Positions 5,298 to 14,172 of a stretch of 17,161 nt of DNA are shown here, in pieces. The notes under the pieces are model-generated. The model searched no databases. It was given only the letters and a program-made list of their open reading frames with translations, and was not told the DNA's origin. The DNA is from JAGOTP01 sp964359565 (lineage in GTDB: Bacteria; Patescibacteriota; Patescibacteriia; 2-12-FULL-60-25): the NCBI GenBank assembly GCA_964359565.1, contig CAYHTN010000028.1, positions 1-17,161 of the forward strand, read 5' to 3'. The position numbers and the translations under genes are program-made. The number at the start of each line of letters is the position of its first letter. Position 1 is the stretch's first letter.

Positions 5298-6192
5298 AGC
5301 GGCGACAGCAGGCTTCATAACGGGCTCGAATTTCGGCCCGCGCATCTTGGGTGTGGAACTTTAAGACATGATCATTGCACACGACTCCCGTCTCTTGCGC
5401 GTCTGGATGCTGAATCGAAACGGGAAGAATACGTTCTTGAGCACGACGGGCAAGTGGATCGAGAACAGGAAAGGAGGGAATACGTAGCCGAGACGGAGAA
5501 ATTTCTAAGTCTGGATTGACGATCCAAGGGGACGCAAATGGATGACGAGAACGAAGTCTTCGATTTTCTTGCCAAAGCGCTTGACCGATGCCGTCATCAT
5601 AGAGAGGCAAAAGCGACAGAAACCAATAACGTAGATAAGGGTCCTCCCCTTTTAAAGAGAGCGGTTCTAAATTGAGAGCGCTTTCGTCTAAAAAAAAGGA
5701 CAAGCAAACCGCATCCGCAATTTCTTGATCCGTACGAGGACGTCTATTGAAAAGCTTAAAGGGTAACGCTGCCCAACCGCGTGTTTGCCAAATCGTACCA
5801 GTACGAGTAACGACAAAAAAATCGAGATCTCCCAAATCACGTGCATGAGCGAGTGCGGTTGTATTACAAAGAGCAACGAACCGGACACCAGCCAAACGCT
5901 GTAACCAGGCCGTAACACGCCTCGCGATACGAAGTTTTCGTGGCATGAATACCACTCGTTCGGCGTGAAACCCGACCAACGCTTCGCGCCCAGGAAGAGT
6001 GATGCGTCCATCGCGTTCAGACACGCGACCCATGATGATGAGGGTACGCGCCGCCGCGATAACCGCTTCTCGGTCGGTCTTCTGTTCTGAACCAAAATCA
6101 AGCCATGCAATCCACTCGGTAAAGGTTGGTGGGTAGTCAATCGTATCGGTGTAACAAAGGGAGCGCCAAAGAGCAGCCTCGATCACGTTCAT
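5281..6192 (-). CDS. Nucleotidyltransferase-like protein (putative)
   Basis: A soluble 303-residue protein. The N-terminal third looks like a small winged-helix region (WIAWLDFGSEQKTDREAV, then GRVSERDGRITLPGRE). The middle contains VRFVALCNTTALAHARDLGDL followed by DFFVVT, which resembles the nucleotidyltransferase pattern of a helix preceding D-x-D on a beta strand, though the usual GS pair is replaced by CNTT. A later stretch (ADAVCLSFFLDESALNLEP) fits the helical part of such proteins. I infer a nucleotidyltransferase fold, possibly inactive; the substrate is unknown. The ATG overlaps the stop of the PRC-barrel gene as ATGA, and its end overlaps the O-antigen ligase gene, so the three are probably translated together. 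Confidence 0.6.
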   Translation of the reverse strand: MNVIEAALWRSLCYTDTIDYPPTFTEWIAWLDFGSEQKTDREAVIAAARTLIIMGRVSERDGRITLPGREALVGFHAERVVFMPRKLRIARRVTAWLQRLAGVRFVALCNTTALAHARDLGDLDFFVVTRTGTIWQTRGWAALPFKLFNRRPRTDQEIADAVCLSFFLDESALNLEPLSLKGEDPYLRYWFLSLLPLYDDGIGQALWQENRRLRSRHPFASPWIVNPDLEISPSRLRIPSFPVLDPLARRAQERILPVSIQHPDAQETGVVCNDHVLKFHTQDARAEIRARYEACCRRYDVES

Positions 6193-6485
6193 ACCGCAGG
6201 CGTTGGTATAACCGGAGCCGTGAGAGGCTCCGTGGTGGGATTCCGTTCTTTTAGAACTGCATCTTCAATGACCACTTTTTCAGGAGTGATTTCGACGATT
6301 TGTGACCAACGGACAATAAGTGTTTTTGTTCCCGCAAGCGGAACCCAGTGACCATAGTGGACATGCAAAGCCACCAGCTTGCCGGTATCGATATCGAATT
6401 CTAAATCATGAACACGACCGACGCGCTCGCCTAAACGCGTCCAAACAGGCGTTCCCTGCAACACATGGGCCGTAGATGTTTGCAT
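6189..6485 (-). CDS. PRC-barrel domain protein
   Basis: A 98-residue protein with one PRC-barrel, the small beta-barrel found in RimM and in photosynthetic reaction centre subunit H. The barrel spans about residues 8-75 and shows the typical opening GTPVWTRLGERVGRVHDLEFD, then GKLVALHVHYGHWVP and a last strand ending EKVVIEDAVL. The C-terminal 20 residues are Pro/Thr-rich and probably disordered. Single PRC-barrel proteins are thought to bind RNA or proteins, but their targets are largely unknown. It starts 14 bases after dnaX and its stop overlaps the next start (ATGA). Confidence 0.85.
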   Translation of the reverse strand: MQTSTAHVLQGTPVWTRLGERVGRVHDLEFDIDTGKLVALHVHYGHWVPLAGTKTLIVRWSQIVEITPEKVVIEDAVLKERNPTTEPLTAPVIPTPAV

Positions 6486-6499
6486 ACATGAAAAAAGTG

Positions 6500-8011
6500 T
6501 TATTCGACTACCGTTCCCCCAAACGCTTTCAGAACATTCGAAACAACGTCTTGCGAACGCACCTCGGTCGTTGTCTGCTCTTCCCCGATCATGCCTTCTA
6601 TCTTTAACGTAGGCACTTGTAGCGTTTCGCGCAAGGCCTCCTCTACTAAGCGGCGATTCTTAAGATCCGTAATCACCTTGTCGCGATGAAAGGCGTATTG
6701 AAATCGAATAAAGATTGTATCACCATCGACGAGTTCGGGACGGCTAATCTTCAAAATAAATGGCAAGGAATGGTTCTTTTCCTCAACGGCACGAATCGTT
6801 GCATTCCATTTCGCCCGCACGAATTGAATATCAACCGACGATGGTGCCTGGCTCGGAACAGAAGGAAGAGGTGTGACTTCAGGAGCTGTCTCGATGATCG
6901 GCTGAGGAGTTACAGACGCCGAACGACCGTCACGACAAGCAACAACGGTACTTGCAAGCTGAAGCGCAAACAACGGATCAACCCCCGCTTTCATATCACG
7001 ACGACGTTCCATGAGAAGAAGGGCGGTATCATTCAATTCAAGCGGCGTAAAGGCACCTACGAGCGGAAGAAGACATCGCTCCTCTTCAACTCCTTGTTTC
7101 CAGGTCTCGACAAGACTAGGGGTCGCGATCACAAGTAACAGCTTTTTAATAATCAAGAGCAGATCATCTACTAACGGTAGGAGCGGTACGCCTTGATCGA
7201 ACAAACACTGCACGCAAACGAGCGATACTTCGTGCTGCTTATTCACCCAAGCGATCATAAGTTCTGCAGCCTGCGGTAAACGACTAGGCGGGATCACGAG
7301 ATGCGCCAGTTCGAGCGTGAGACGAGACTCCCCCAACGCTCCCAGCTGGCCAAGGAGCGTTTCCGCATCCCGCAGACAGCCTTCGGAACGAGATACGATT
7401 AAGCGAATCACTTCTTTTTCGGCTTGCCATTGTTGTGCCTTGGCAATCTCTTCTAGTCTTATTGATAACGCCGCGTCGTCGATCCGACGAAACTCAAAGC
7501 GTTGGCAACGAGAGACAATCGTCGCTGGCACTTTATGAACTTCGGTGGTGGCAAGAATAAAAAATGCATGCGCGGGGGGTTCTTCAAGCGTTTTTAGGAG
7601 CGCATTCCACGAAGCCGTCGAAAGCATATGCGCTTCGTCCAAAACATAGACTTTTCGCCTCCCCATCATCGGGGCAAAACGAGCGTGTTCGATAATAGAT
7701 TCACGAACGGTATCGACCCCCGTATGAGTAGCAGCGTCTAATTCGATGACGTCAACCGCGCTTCCTGTTTGAAAGGCAAGACACGGTGGACACAAGGTGC
7801 AAGGCTCTCCTTCGCGGAGATCGACACAGTTAAGCGCCTTCGCAAAAATACGCGCGGTCGTTGTTTTTCCCACACCACGTGGACCAGAAAAAAGATAGGC
7901 GTGTCCTAATCGACCGGTCGCGAGTTCTTTACGAAGCGTTTCACTAATATGCGCTTGTCCCGTGATATCAGCAAATGATTGGGGGCGATAGAGTTGGCTC
8001 AAGGAAGGCAT
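6500..8011 (-). CDS. dnaX: DNA polymerase III subunit gamma/tau
   Basis: The clamp-loader ATPase subunit, which opens the sliding clamp and places it on primed DNA. The N-terminal AAA+ domain is complete: Walker A GPRGVGKT (43-50), a zinc-binding knob with Cys62, Cys71, Cys74 and Cys77, Walker B VLDEAH (about 123-128), sensor 1 ATTE (154-157) and the SRC arginine-finger motif (167-169). Helical clamp-loader domain III follows to about residue 365, then a short Pro/Ala linker and a C-terminal domain that ends at 503. This is shorter than the E. coli tau protein (643 aa). I saw no A-AAA-AAG-type slippery site, so a single product is likely. It is not followed by recR, the common neighbour, but by a PRC-barrel gene. 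Confidence 0.96.
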   Translation of the reverse strand: MPSLSQLYRPQSFADITGQAHISETLRKELATGRLGHAYLFSGPRGVGKTTTARIFAKALNCVDLREGEPCTLCPPCLAFQTGSAVDVIELDAATHTGVDTVRESIIEHARFAPMMGRRKVYVLDEAHMLSTASWNALLKTLEEPPAHAFFILATTEVHKVPATIVSRCQRFEFRRIDDAALSIRLEEIAKAQQWQAEKEVIRLIVSRSEGCLRDAETLLGQLGALGESRLTLELAHLVIPPSRLPQAAELMIAWVNKQHEVSLVCVQCLFDQGVPLLPLVDDLLLIIKKLLLVIATPSLVETWKQGVEEERCLLPLVGAFTPLELNDTALLLMERRRDMKAGVDPLFALQLASTVVACRDGRSASVTPQPIIETAPEVTPLPSVPSQAPSSVDIQFVRAKWNATIRAVEEKNHSLPFILKISRPELVDGDTIFIRFQYAFHRDKVITDLKNRRLVEEALRETLQVPTLKIEGMIGEEQTTTEVRSQDVVSNVLKAFGGTVVE

Positions 8012-8055
8012 ACGCGGTCAACAATGACGCACGATCACAAAAATGACAATCCGGT

Positions 8056-8667
8056 CTAAAAGTCCGACGACTGTTTCACGATATTTTCAACCGAAGCCCA
8101 CGCAGAAGGAGCGTTTTTAGGCACCAAGAGAACAACCTCGTCTCCAACCTCTCCTTTGTAATACGTGACTGAAGCAGGGAGGACACGGAAGGTGGTGTTG
8201 TTTGCCGCCACTCCCCATTCTTCTCGTTCTTCATCAAAGATAAGTGTTCCGACAAGACGTTGACGATCAATGGGGCCTTTTTGTTTAAAGATAAAACGAC
8301 CAGAATCCGTTATCGTAAGACGTAATAAGTCGCCTTCGACCAGCTTTGACTTAGAAGCATAGTTTGGTGGGATGAGATACTTACGACCGTCTTCGCCCAC
8401 CATATATTCACCATCAAAAACGCCTTCGATCGCTCGAGATTGGGCCGCTGGATGAATTCGTTCGCCATCTTCTCCCTGCAAACGCTGAATCAACCGATCG
8501 ACTTCGGCGGGGTCTGAAGGCGTAAGCAGCATGCGCTCTAAATCATCGATTCGTTCTCGGAGATTATTTAAGAGCTGCTGAATCAACAACTGACGTGCAT
8601 CCGGATCCTGAGACACGGGCCGCACAATTTCATCTTCACCAAGGTCGTCAAAAGAGGGTCGGTTCAT
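8056..8667 (-). CDS. Conserved small acidic protein of unknown function
   Basis: A soluble 203-residue protein. Residues 20-65 form a likely helical coiled-coil region (DARQLLIQQLLNNLRERIDD). The rest is beta-rich: IEGVFDGEYMVGEDGRKYLI, ASKSKLVEGDLLRLTITDSG, RFIFKQKGP, then VLPASVTYYKGEVGDEVVLLVP. The pattern of a short helical part followed by an OB- or barrel-like domain with KLVEGD and GDEV turns is one I associate with uncharacterised proteins of Patescibacteria encoded beside the same kind of ATPase; this is from memory and unverified. It follows the ATPase gene by 18 bases and precedes dnaX by 44 bases, so it is in the same operon. No function is assigned. Confidence 0.75.
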   Translation of the reverse strand: MNRPSFDDLGEDEIVRPVSQDPDARQLLIQQLLNNLRERIDDLERMLLTPSDPAEVDRLIQRLQGEDGERIHPAAQSRAIEGVFDGEYMVGEDGRKYLIPPNYASKSKLVEGDLLRLTITDSGRFIFKQKGPIDRQRLVGTLIFDEEREEWGVAANNTTFRVLPASVTYYKGEVGDEVVLLVPKNAPSAWASVENIVKQSSDF

Positions 8668-8685
8668 AAAGAGGAAGTTCTAACG

Positions 8686-11265
8686 CTAGATAAAGTCATC
8701 CAGAGCACTGAGACGATCAGACGCAGACGGTGCAAATCCGGTACGACGCTCCGCGAGCTCTGCTTCGATGATCTCACGCTTGCGGCCGTACTTATAACGT
8801 GACAGTTCACGAATCATATTTGCTAATTCTTTGGATTCTGGGCGCTTCGGCATCACAGGCTTCATGTTAAAAGGACGAGACGCCGTATTATCGATCAACA
8901 TTTTTAAGTTACAGGTAAAGGCTTCGACGTTCACCAAATCATACTCGGTGAAGACCGGGGCAAATTCCTTGGCGAGATATTCGGCATCTTCAACGCCAAT
9001 ACGAAAGGAAACCATGGTTCCGACGTTTCCGAAGATGGCATCGCGAATCTTGGTATCACCGCCGGAGCCATTCAGCTGACCGATAAATTGGTGCGCAATA
9101 ATAAGATTCAAACCATACTTACGCGCTTCAGACAAAATAACCATGATGGAATCGGTCAAAAAGTTTTGGAACTCGTCGATATAGAGGTAGAAATCTTTTC
9201 GATCTTCGGCTTTCATGTCTCCACGTGCGAGGGCGGAGTTTAAGATTTTTCCGACCATGATCATTCCCAGAAGATATGCGTTCAAATCTCCAATCTTTCC
9301 TTTCGAAAGTTTGATGAGAAGAATTTTTTGATCATTCATGGCGTCGAAGACATTAAAGGCGCTTTGTTGCTGACCGATAATCGTCCGCATGTAGTCGTTA
9401 TAGATAAACGACGCGAGCTTCGATGTAATATACGGCACCATGTTCGCCAAACTCGATTCCCCACCGGCCTTCAACGCTTCTTTCTGCCAAAAATCTTTGA
9501 CCTCTTGGGATTTACACTTTGACAACTTGAAGTTACGAAACTCATCATCGGCAAGGACTTTCGGAATATCCATGAGCGTCATGCCCGATTCTGGATGCTC
9601 CATGAGAAGCAAGATGGCATTACGCATGTACGTTTCGAACATCGGACCACCCGTTGCCTTGAGGTCGTAGAGCTTGTCGAAAATCTTCAACATTTCGTTG
9701 ATGACATTCGTACGCAAATGGGGCGAACGCTCATCGAACTCAAGCATGTTGAGACCCACCGGTCGTTCAATATCTGCCGGGTCAAAGAAGATGACATCAT
9801 CGGCACGTTCTTTTGGGACGTACTCTAAACACTCATCCACTAAATCACCGTGTGGATCGATGACGCAAACGCCTCTTCCAGCCTCAATATCTTGTTTAAT
9901 AAGGGATGCTTGAAATACCGACTTACCCGAACCAGATTTTCCGATGACATACAAATGACGACGACGGTCTGGGGCCTTCATTTTAATCTGATAGTTTTCG
10001 CCACGGTACTGAGACAGTCCCAAAACGATTCCTTCGGTTGGAAGATTGCTTGGCGGGATTGCTTTACGACTTAAGAGCCAATTAATCTTTGGCGTCTCTG
10101 TCATTGGCAATGGATAGTGATAGAGCGACGCCATTTCTTCGGCATTCATGACGATTCGATAACGATCATCAAAATGACGGTAAATAAAATGACGGATCAT
10201 GGCGCTCTGAAAACGCGGCATGTTCTTCACAAAACTATTACCGTATTCGTAAATATTAAATTGTCCGTAGGCTCCCAAAACATCATTCAGATACCGCTGC
10301 GCTTTTTCAGGCGTCTTTGCCGAGACAATCACTCGAATATTTACTTCAAGACCTGCTTTAGCCGTCTTTTCTTCGAGTCCTTTTACCATTTCTTCTTCTA
10401 ACGGAGAGAGACGATAGGTTTCAGGAGGGTGGTCATCTTTTGGCTTAATGGTTTTAACAAGATCTTTTCCTACATGACCAAACATACTTCCCGTCACATC
10501 CGTCAGCTTCTTTCCTTGCTGCATGGCACGCGCAATCCGTATCCCTTCTTTACGCCAAGAAGCGTGGGCAACACGCATCACATACTGAATCACCGCTCCA
10601 TCACCACTTTCAATTTTTGACAGCGCGTTCGTAAGCGAATTCATGGCATCCGTTTCGAGCTTTCGATACGTTTTGATGGGAAAATGGTTGGCGCGACGAT
10701 AGGTCACGTAGCTACCGAGAATGATCCCTGTAGGTAAGAAAATATTATAATCTGGTACTTCTTCGATCTGTGCATTGGGATACTGCGCGTGAATTTGCTC
10801 TTCTAAAAAGGTCTTATACTCACTCGGCATGCTGACATGAAAGGTAATTTTATCGCGATGAGTCACGATCTCAAAACTAAAGACATCGCTTCGGCCCATG
10901 AGCCAGGCCCCAAATCCATGATGGATTTTTAACGATCCAATCGTAGAAAAAACCGTTTCCATGCAGCCGATCATCTCTTGGATCTGCTGTTGTGATTTAT
11001 CATTATTCGCATCTTCTTTCCGTAATTCCTTAGGAACCCGGATCATGAGGACCTTCATGTCGAACGCATTATGAAAACGACCGCGACGATGAAAAATATG
11101 ACGAATGATCTCCAGAATCAGAAAAACACCGATACCGGCAATCACGAGCCAAAAGGCCAATAAGACCACTGGCTCAGAAGCAAGGTCAAGAAGGAGCGGC
11201 ATGATCGGGTCACTCGTGATCCCCGTGGGAGCCACGTCAATTTGAAGTAACGAAAGGAGCGTCAT
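8686..11265 (-). CDS. Membrane-anchored VirD4/HerA-like ATPase (type IV secretion or DNA-pumping family)
   Basis: An 859-residue P-loop ATPase of the VirB4/VirD4/HerA-FtsK superfamily. One or two hydrophobic helices lie at residues 30-57, followed by a long alpha/beta region of unknown role (to about 430). The motor domain has Walker A GKSGSGKS (442-449), then VCVIDPHGDLVDE (468-478), Walker B YLYIDEFQNF (694-702) and the sensor-like stretch LNLIIAHQFIGQL (719-731), the signature of TraG/VirD4 C-terminal domains. Such proteins drive DNA or protein transport across membranes. No other secretion genes are visible here, so the substrate is unknown and a DNA-pumping role is also possible. It overlaps the preceding gene by four bases (ATGA) and is probably translated by coupling. 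Confidence 0.88.
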   Translation of the reverse strand: MTLLSLLQIDVAPTGITSDPIMPLLLDLASEPVVLLAFWLVIAGIGVFLILEIIRHIFHRRGRFHNAFDMKVLMIRVPKELRKEDANNDKSQQQIQEMIGCMETVFSTIGSLKIHHGFGAWLMGRSDVFSFEIVTHRDKITFHVSMPSEYKTFLEEQIHAQYPNAQIEEVPDYNIFLPTGIILGSYVTYRRANHFPIKTYRKLETDAMNSLTNALSKIESGDGAVIQYVMRVAHASWRKEGIRIARAMQQGKKLTDVTGSMFGHVGKDLVKTIKPKDDHPPETYRLSPLEEEMVKGLEEKTAKAGLEVNIRVIVSAKTPEKAQRYLNDVLGAYGQFNIYEYGNSFVKNMPRFQSAMIRHFIYRHFDDRYRIVMNAEEMASLYHYPLPMTETPKINWLLSRKAIPPSNLPTEGIVLGLSQYRGENYQIKMKAPDRRRHLYVIGKSGSGKSVFQASLIKQDIEAGRGVCVIDPHGDLVDECLEYVPKERADDVIFFDPADIERPVGLNMLEFDERSPHLRTNVINEMLKIFDKLYDLKATGGPMFETYMRNAILLLMEHPESGMTLMDIPKVLADDEFRNFKLSKCKSQEVKDFWQKEALKAGGESSLANMVPYITSKLASFIYNDYMRTIIGQQQSAFNVFDAMNDQKILLIKLSKGKIGDLNAYLLGMIMVGKILNSALARGDMKAEDRKDFYLYIDEFQNFLTDSIMVILSEARKYGLNLIIAHQFIGQLNGSGGDTKIRDAIFGNVGTMVSFRIGVEDAEYLAKEFAPVFTEYDLVNVEAFTCNLKMLIDNTASRPFNMKPVMPKRPESKELANMIRELSRYKYGRKREIIEAELAERRTGFAPSASDRLSALDDFI

Positions 11266-11801
11266 GGGGTGGCATGGGTATCATGATAGAGCTGTTCGTA
11301 TTGCAAAATGCGATCAGTCTTAATCTTCGCTTCTTGCTCGAGAAAAAAGGCGTTCACTCCAGGAATCACAAGCAGCCACTCACGGATAAGATGCACCACA
11401 TCTCGTACTTTCACTTTGTAGGCGCGGACCATTTTGGCAATCTGGGTGGCAACTTCGCGACCAAGTTTAAGGAAACGCGCTTTCGGTGCTTCCGGTAACG
11501 AGGTCACAAAATCCCCTAAACCATCCTCAAGAATTTTTTCGACCTCCAGAAGCGCTTCGTCTTTCTTCACGGCCAGAGCGGGAGACGCGACCACGGTTGA
11601 GCTTGAACGCGGTGCCTGAATCACGGGAGCTGCGGACGCCTCTTCCTGCTCCAAGAATTCTGCTTTCGTTTTTTCTTCTTGAAGACGCTCAATCGCAAGC
11701 TCATCTGCTTGTAAGGGCGTGAGTTCTGGCACCGGTGGCACCAAAGAAGCGACCGGGGGCCTCTCGAGCACCGGTGATTGTGGTAAAAATCCGCCTGACA
11801 T
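11262..11801 (-). CDS. Small unknown protein upstream of the ATPase
   Basis: A 179-residue protein with an Ala/Pro/Val-rich N-terminal half (SGGFLPQSPVLERPPVASLV) and a charged coiled-coil segment (ADELAIERLQEEKTKAEFLE). The C-terminal half is helical and more conserved in appearance, with RFLKLGREVATQIAKMVRA and REWLLVIPGVNAFFLEQEAK. There is no transmembrane helix or catalytic motif. I do not recognise the family. Its stop overlaps the ATPase start (ATGA), which suggests a partner or adaptor of the ATPase, though that is inference. The ATG at 11801 lies only six bases after an extended -10 element; the longer frame, starting at a GTG (11819), would begin upstream of that -10. Confidence 0.75.
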   Translation of the reverse strand: MSGGFLPQSPVLERPPVASLVPPVPELTPLQADELAIERLQEEKTKAEFLEQEEASAAPVIQAPRSSSTVVASPALAVKKDEALLEVEKILEDGLGDFVTSLPEAPKARFLKLGREVATQIAKMVRAYKVKVRDVVHLIREWLLVIPGVNAFFLEQEAKIKTDRILQYEQLYHDTHATP

Positions 11802-11807
11802 ACTGAA

Positions 11808-11816
11808 AGTATAGCA
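11808..11816 (-). promoter_or_regulatory. Extended -10 promoter of the seven-gene operon, probably leaderless
   Basis: TGCTATACT is an extended -10 (TGn plus TATACT, 11813-11808). The expected start, seven bases downstream, coincides with the A of the ATG at 11801. The -35 region is weak. Confidence 0.6.
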
Positions 11817-11853
11817 CACGCCGAATCCTCCGTCTGTGGCGACATCGGTCTCT

Positions 11854-11887
11854 AAAAAAGCGCTAACGTTCGATCAAGGGACGAACG
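11854..11887 (-). terminator. Likely terminator of cysS, overlapping the end of the gene
   Basis: CGTTCG (11887-11882) and CGAACG (11872-11867) form a six-pair stem with a nine-base loop, followed by TTAGCGC and six U. The stem lies in the last codons of cysS and the next operon's promoter follows. Confidence 0.5.
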
Positions 11888-13308
11888 GTGGATGGAAGAC
11901 CCTGATGATCTTCCACAAGCCACCCTTGCGCATGCAACGCGACTCGTAAACGATCCGACTCGGCCCAATTCTTTTCTGCTCGAGCCTGCATCCGTTCTTT
12001 CAGAAGAGCCTCTACTTCAACGGGGATCTCCTGCTCCGGCTCTTGCCAATCACGAAGCCCAAGTCCCAAGACCTCATCCATCTCAAGCAGGGTGGCGTAA
12101 ACATCGAGGACAGAGGCCCCTTCAACAACGGAGACGAGCTGTCCGTGGGAGTCGCGTTGGATAAGTCCAATCATCTGTGCCAACGCTTCTGAAGTATTGA
12201 GGTCTTGCGATAACGTTTCTAAAAACGCCTCCCAAGCCGCAGATACAATCCTGCCTTGAGCACGTTGCGTCTCGGAATACTCCTTGTTTACAAGGGAAAT
12301 CCAGGTTCGGACTTTATTTAAAGCCGTCTGGGCTGCCTGAACGGCTTCTGCGGTAAAATTAAGCTTGGTACGATAATGCGCTCCGAGGCAAAAGTAGCGA
12401 AAAGCGATGGGGTCGATCTGAAACTTGGTTTGAATATCCGTCAGGGTATAACCATTCCCAAGCGACTTGGCCATACGTTGACCATCAACCAGTAAAAATT
12501 CCCCATGCATCCAATAACGCGAAAAAATCGATCCAGTTGCCGCTTCTGTTTGCGCGACTTCATTCTCATGATGAATCGGTACATGGTCGACACCGCCACA
12601 GTGGATATCAAGCGGCTGTCCAAGATACTTCAGAGACATGGCCGAACATTCGATATGCCACCCTGGGAAACCAACGCCCCACGGACTCTCCCATTCCATT
12701 TGACGCTTCTTGCTTGAGACAGAAAATTTCCACAAGGCAAAATCCGAAGGATTGCGTTTATCGGTATTCGTTTCTACTCGGGCTCCGGCTTTTTTGTCTT
12801 CAAGACGTTGTCCGCTAAATCGACCATACGCGGGCCAACTGGCCGTATCAAAATAGATGCCATCGCTGGTTCGATAAGCGTGTCCCCGTTTTTCGAGCTC
12901 TTGCACAAGCGCAATCTGCTCAGGAATATGATCCGTCGCACGTGGCATGAGATCCGGAGGTAAAATCCGCAACAAAGCCAAATCCTTCACAAACTGTTCT
13001 TCATAATAACGAGCGAGTTCCCACGCGCTCTTGCCGAGGGTCGCAGCCGCCTTCTCGATTTTGTCTTCGCCATCATCGCTATCCGCTACCAAGTGACCCA
13101 CATCAGTCACATTCATGACGTGCGTGACGTGATACCCCATTTTTTGCAGGGTACGCTTGAGAACATCTTCGAAAAGATAGGTGCGGAGATTCCCAATATG
13201 GGCGAAGTAGTAGACGGTCGGGCCGCAGGTATACAAACCGACCTTGCCGGGAACGGCGGGAACAAATTCTTCCAAAGCTCGATGAGGGGTATTCCAAATG
13301 CGCAGCAT
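11863..13308 (-). CDS. cysS: Cysteinyl-tRNA synthetase
   Basis: This class I synthetase joins cysteine to tRNA-Cys for translation. At 481 residues it is the normal length. The N-terminus YTCGPTVYYFAHIGNLRTY holds the first zinc ligand Cys28 and the HIGH-type signature (HIGN, 37-40). The other zinc-site elements are GWHIECSAMS (Cys221) and HHENE (246-250). The KMSKS-type loop reads MAKSLGNG (279-286). The C-terminal anticodon-binding helical domain is complete and ends in the usual charged tail. It is preceded by its own promoter and followed by a hairpin terminator, so it is probably monocistronic. Confidence 0.97.
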   Translation of the reverse strand: MLRIWNTPHRALEEFVPAVPGKVGLYTCGPTVYYFAHIGNLRTYLFEDVLKRTLQKMGYHVTHVMNVTDVGHLVADSDDGEDKIEKAAATLGKSAWELARYYEEQFVKDLALLRILPPDLMPRATDHIPEQIALVQELEKRGHAYRTSDGIYFDTASWPAYGRFSGQRLEDKKAGARVETNTDKRNPSDFALWKFSVSSKKRQMEWESPWGVGFPGWHIECSAMSLKYLGQPLDIHCGGVDHVPIHHENEVAQTEAATGSIFSRYWMHGEFLLVDGQRMAKSLGNGYTLTDIQTKFQIDPIAFRYFCLGAHYRTKLNFTAEAVQAAQTALNKVRTWISLVNKEYSETQRAQGRIVSAAWEAFLETLSQDLNTSEALAQMIGLIQRDSHGQLVSVVEGASVLDVYATLLEMDEVLGLGLRDWQEPEQEIPVEVEALLKERMQARAEKNWAESDRLRVALHAQGWLVEDHQGLPSTVRPLIER

Positions 13309-13317
13309 AATGGCACT

Positions 13318-13347
13318 AGAATAGGCAGGATGTCAGAAAGAGAGCAA
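13318..13347 (-). promoter_or_regulatory. Candidate cysS promoter with a very short leader
   Basis: TTGCTC (13347-13342), 18 bases, TATTCT (13323-13318). Only nine bases separate the -10 from the ATG at 13308, so the leader would be about three bases. Confidence 0.45.
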
Positions 13348-13356
13348 CTCGGAGAC

Positions 13357-14172
13357 CTAAAAACGCCCTTCTCGACGCACACGTTTCACCTTCTGTTCTT
13401 GCTCTTGCTTACGACGCTCTTCAGCGCGCACACGACGTAAGCGAAGGGATTCTTGAATATTGACGCGCATCGATGCACCTTCGGTACGCTGAAGCTTTTT
13501 TTCTTCTTTCTGCTCTTTTCGATCTTGGCGATCCTCTTTTTTTGGTACAAGTTTCAAGGGAATAAGGGAACGGGTTGTAGTCGATCGCTCGTCTTTTTTA
13601 TCTTCTCTCTCTGTACGAACTTTGACGCGCCCCTTCATTTCTAAGGCATCCTGATCATCACGCATGTTTTTTTCGCGAGCCTTGATCATGACAGGGGTAC
13701 GGATAGGCGCTAATACTCGCATACGGGTCGAAGATGTTTGAGCCGAACGACGTTCCTCACGTTCTTCTTTTAAAATCTTGGCATGAACCGCAGGTAACGG
13801 TTTCTTCATGACCTCTAAAAGATGCGCCTCTTTTTTTCGACGAGCAACTTGCTTTTCGAGCACTTTTGCTTTTGTTTCTAGCGTCGGCGCCAACCGGACC
13901 TCGATCGCTTCGATGTGCTGACGGACCGGATAGAGCGGAGTGTCAGGCAAGACCATATCAGAAGCATAGGCGTAAGAAACAGTTCCACCGAAGCCCGTGA
14001 TCAAAACGCCGAGGCTCGCAAACGCGACTCGCGCTCGCAAAAAAGCGACATTTCGAGAAGGTAAGTACCCTGCTTGAACTAAGCTCTCTCGAATAGAGGC
14101 TTTCACGGACGGATCCGCTACAGGACGTTGTCCGATACGCTTTAAGCGTGAGATAAGGAAATAAGAAATCAT
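13357..14172 (-). CDS. DUF5667-like membrane protein, sigma-factor partner
   Basis: A 271-residue protein with one transmembrane helix at about residues 47-70 (RVAFASLGVLITGFGG), preceded by a cytoplasmic tail of about 45 residues. After the helix comes YAYASDMVLPDTPLYPVRQH, the start of a DUF5667-type domain, and helical segments with many Lys and Glu. The last 130 residues are extremely charged (Arg, Lys, Glu, Thr), with runs such as KEDRQDRKEQKEEKK, and are probably disordered or coiled. The ATG overlaps the stop of the sigma-factor gene (ATGA). Gene order and topology suggest an anti-sigma-like sensor that holds or times the sigma factor, but no zinc-binding anti-sigma motif is present, so this is inference. 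Confidence 0.7.
   Translation of the reverse strand: MISYFLISRLKRIGQRPVADPSVKASIRESLVQAGYLPSRNVAFLRARVAFASLGVLITGFGGTVSYAYASDMVLPDTPLYPVRQHIEAIEVRLAPTLETKAKVLEKQVARRKKEAHLLEVMKKPLPAVHAKILKEEREERRSAQTSSTRMRVLAPIRTPVMIKAREKNMRDDQDALEMKGRVKVRTEREDKKDERSTTTRSLIPLKLVPKKEDRQDRKEQKEEKKLQRTEGASMRVNIQESLRLRRVRAEERRKQEQEQKVKRVRREGRF

Noticed and set aside
7139..7155. Programmed frameshift site in dnaX
   Set aside because: The run reads T-AAA-AAG in frame, which does not allow the standard slippage, and the frame continues to a normal C-terminus.
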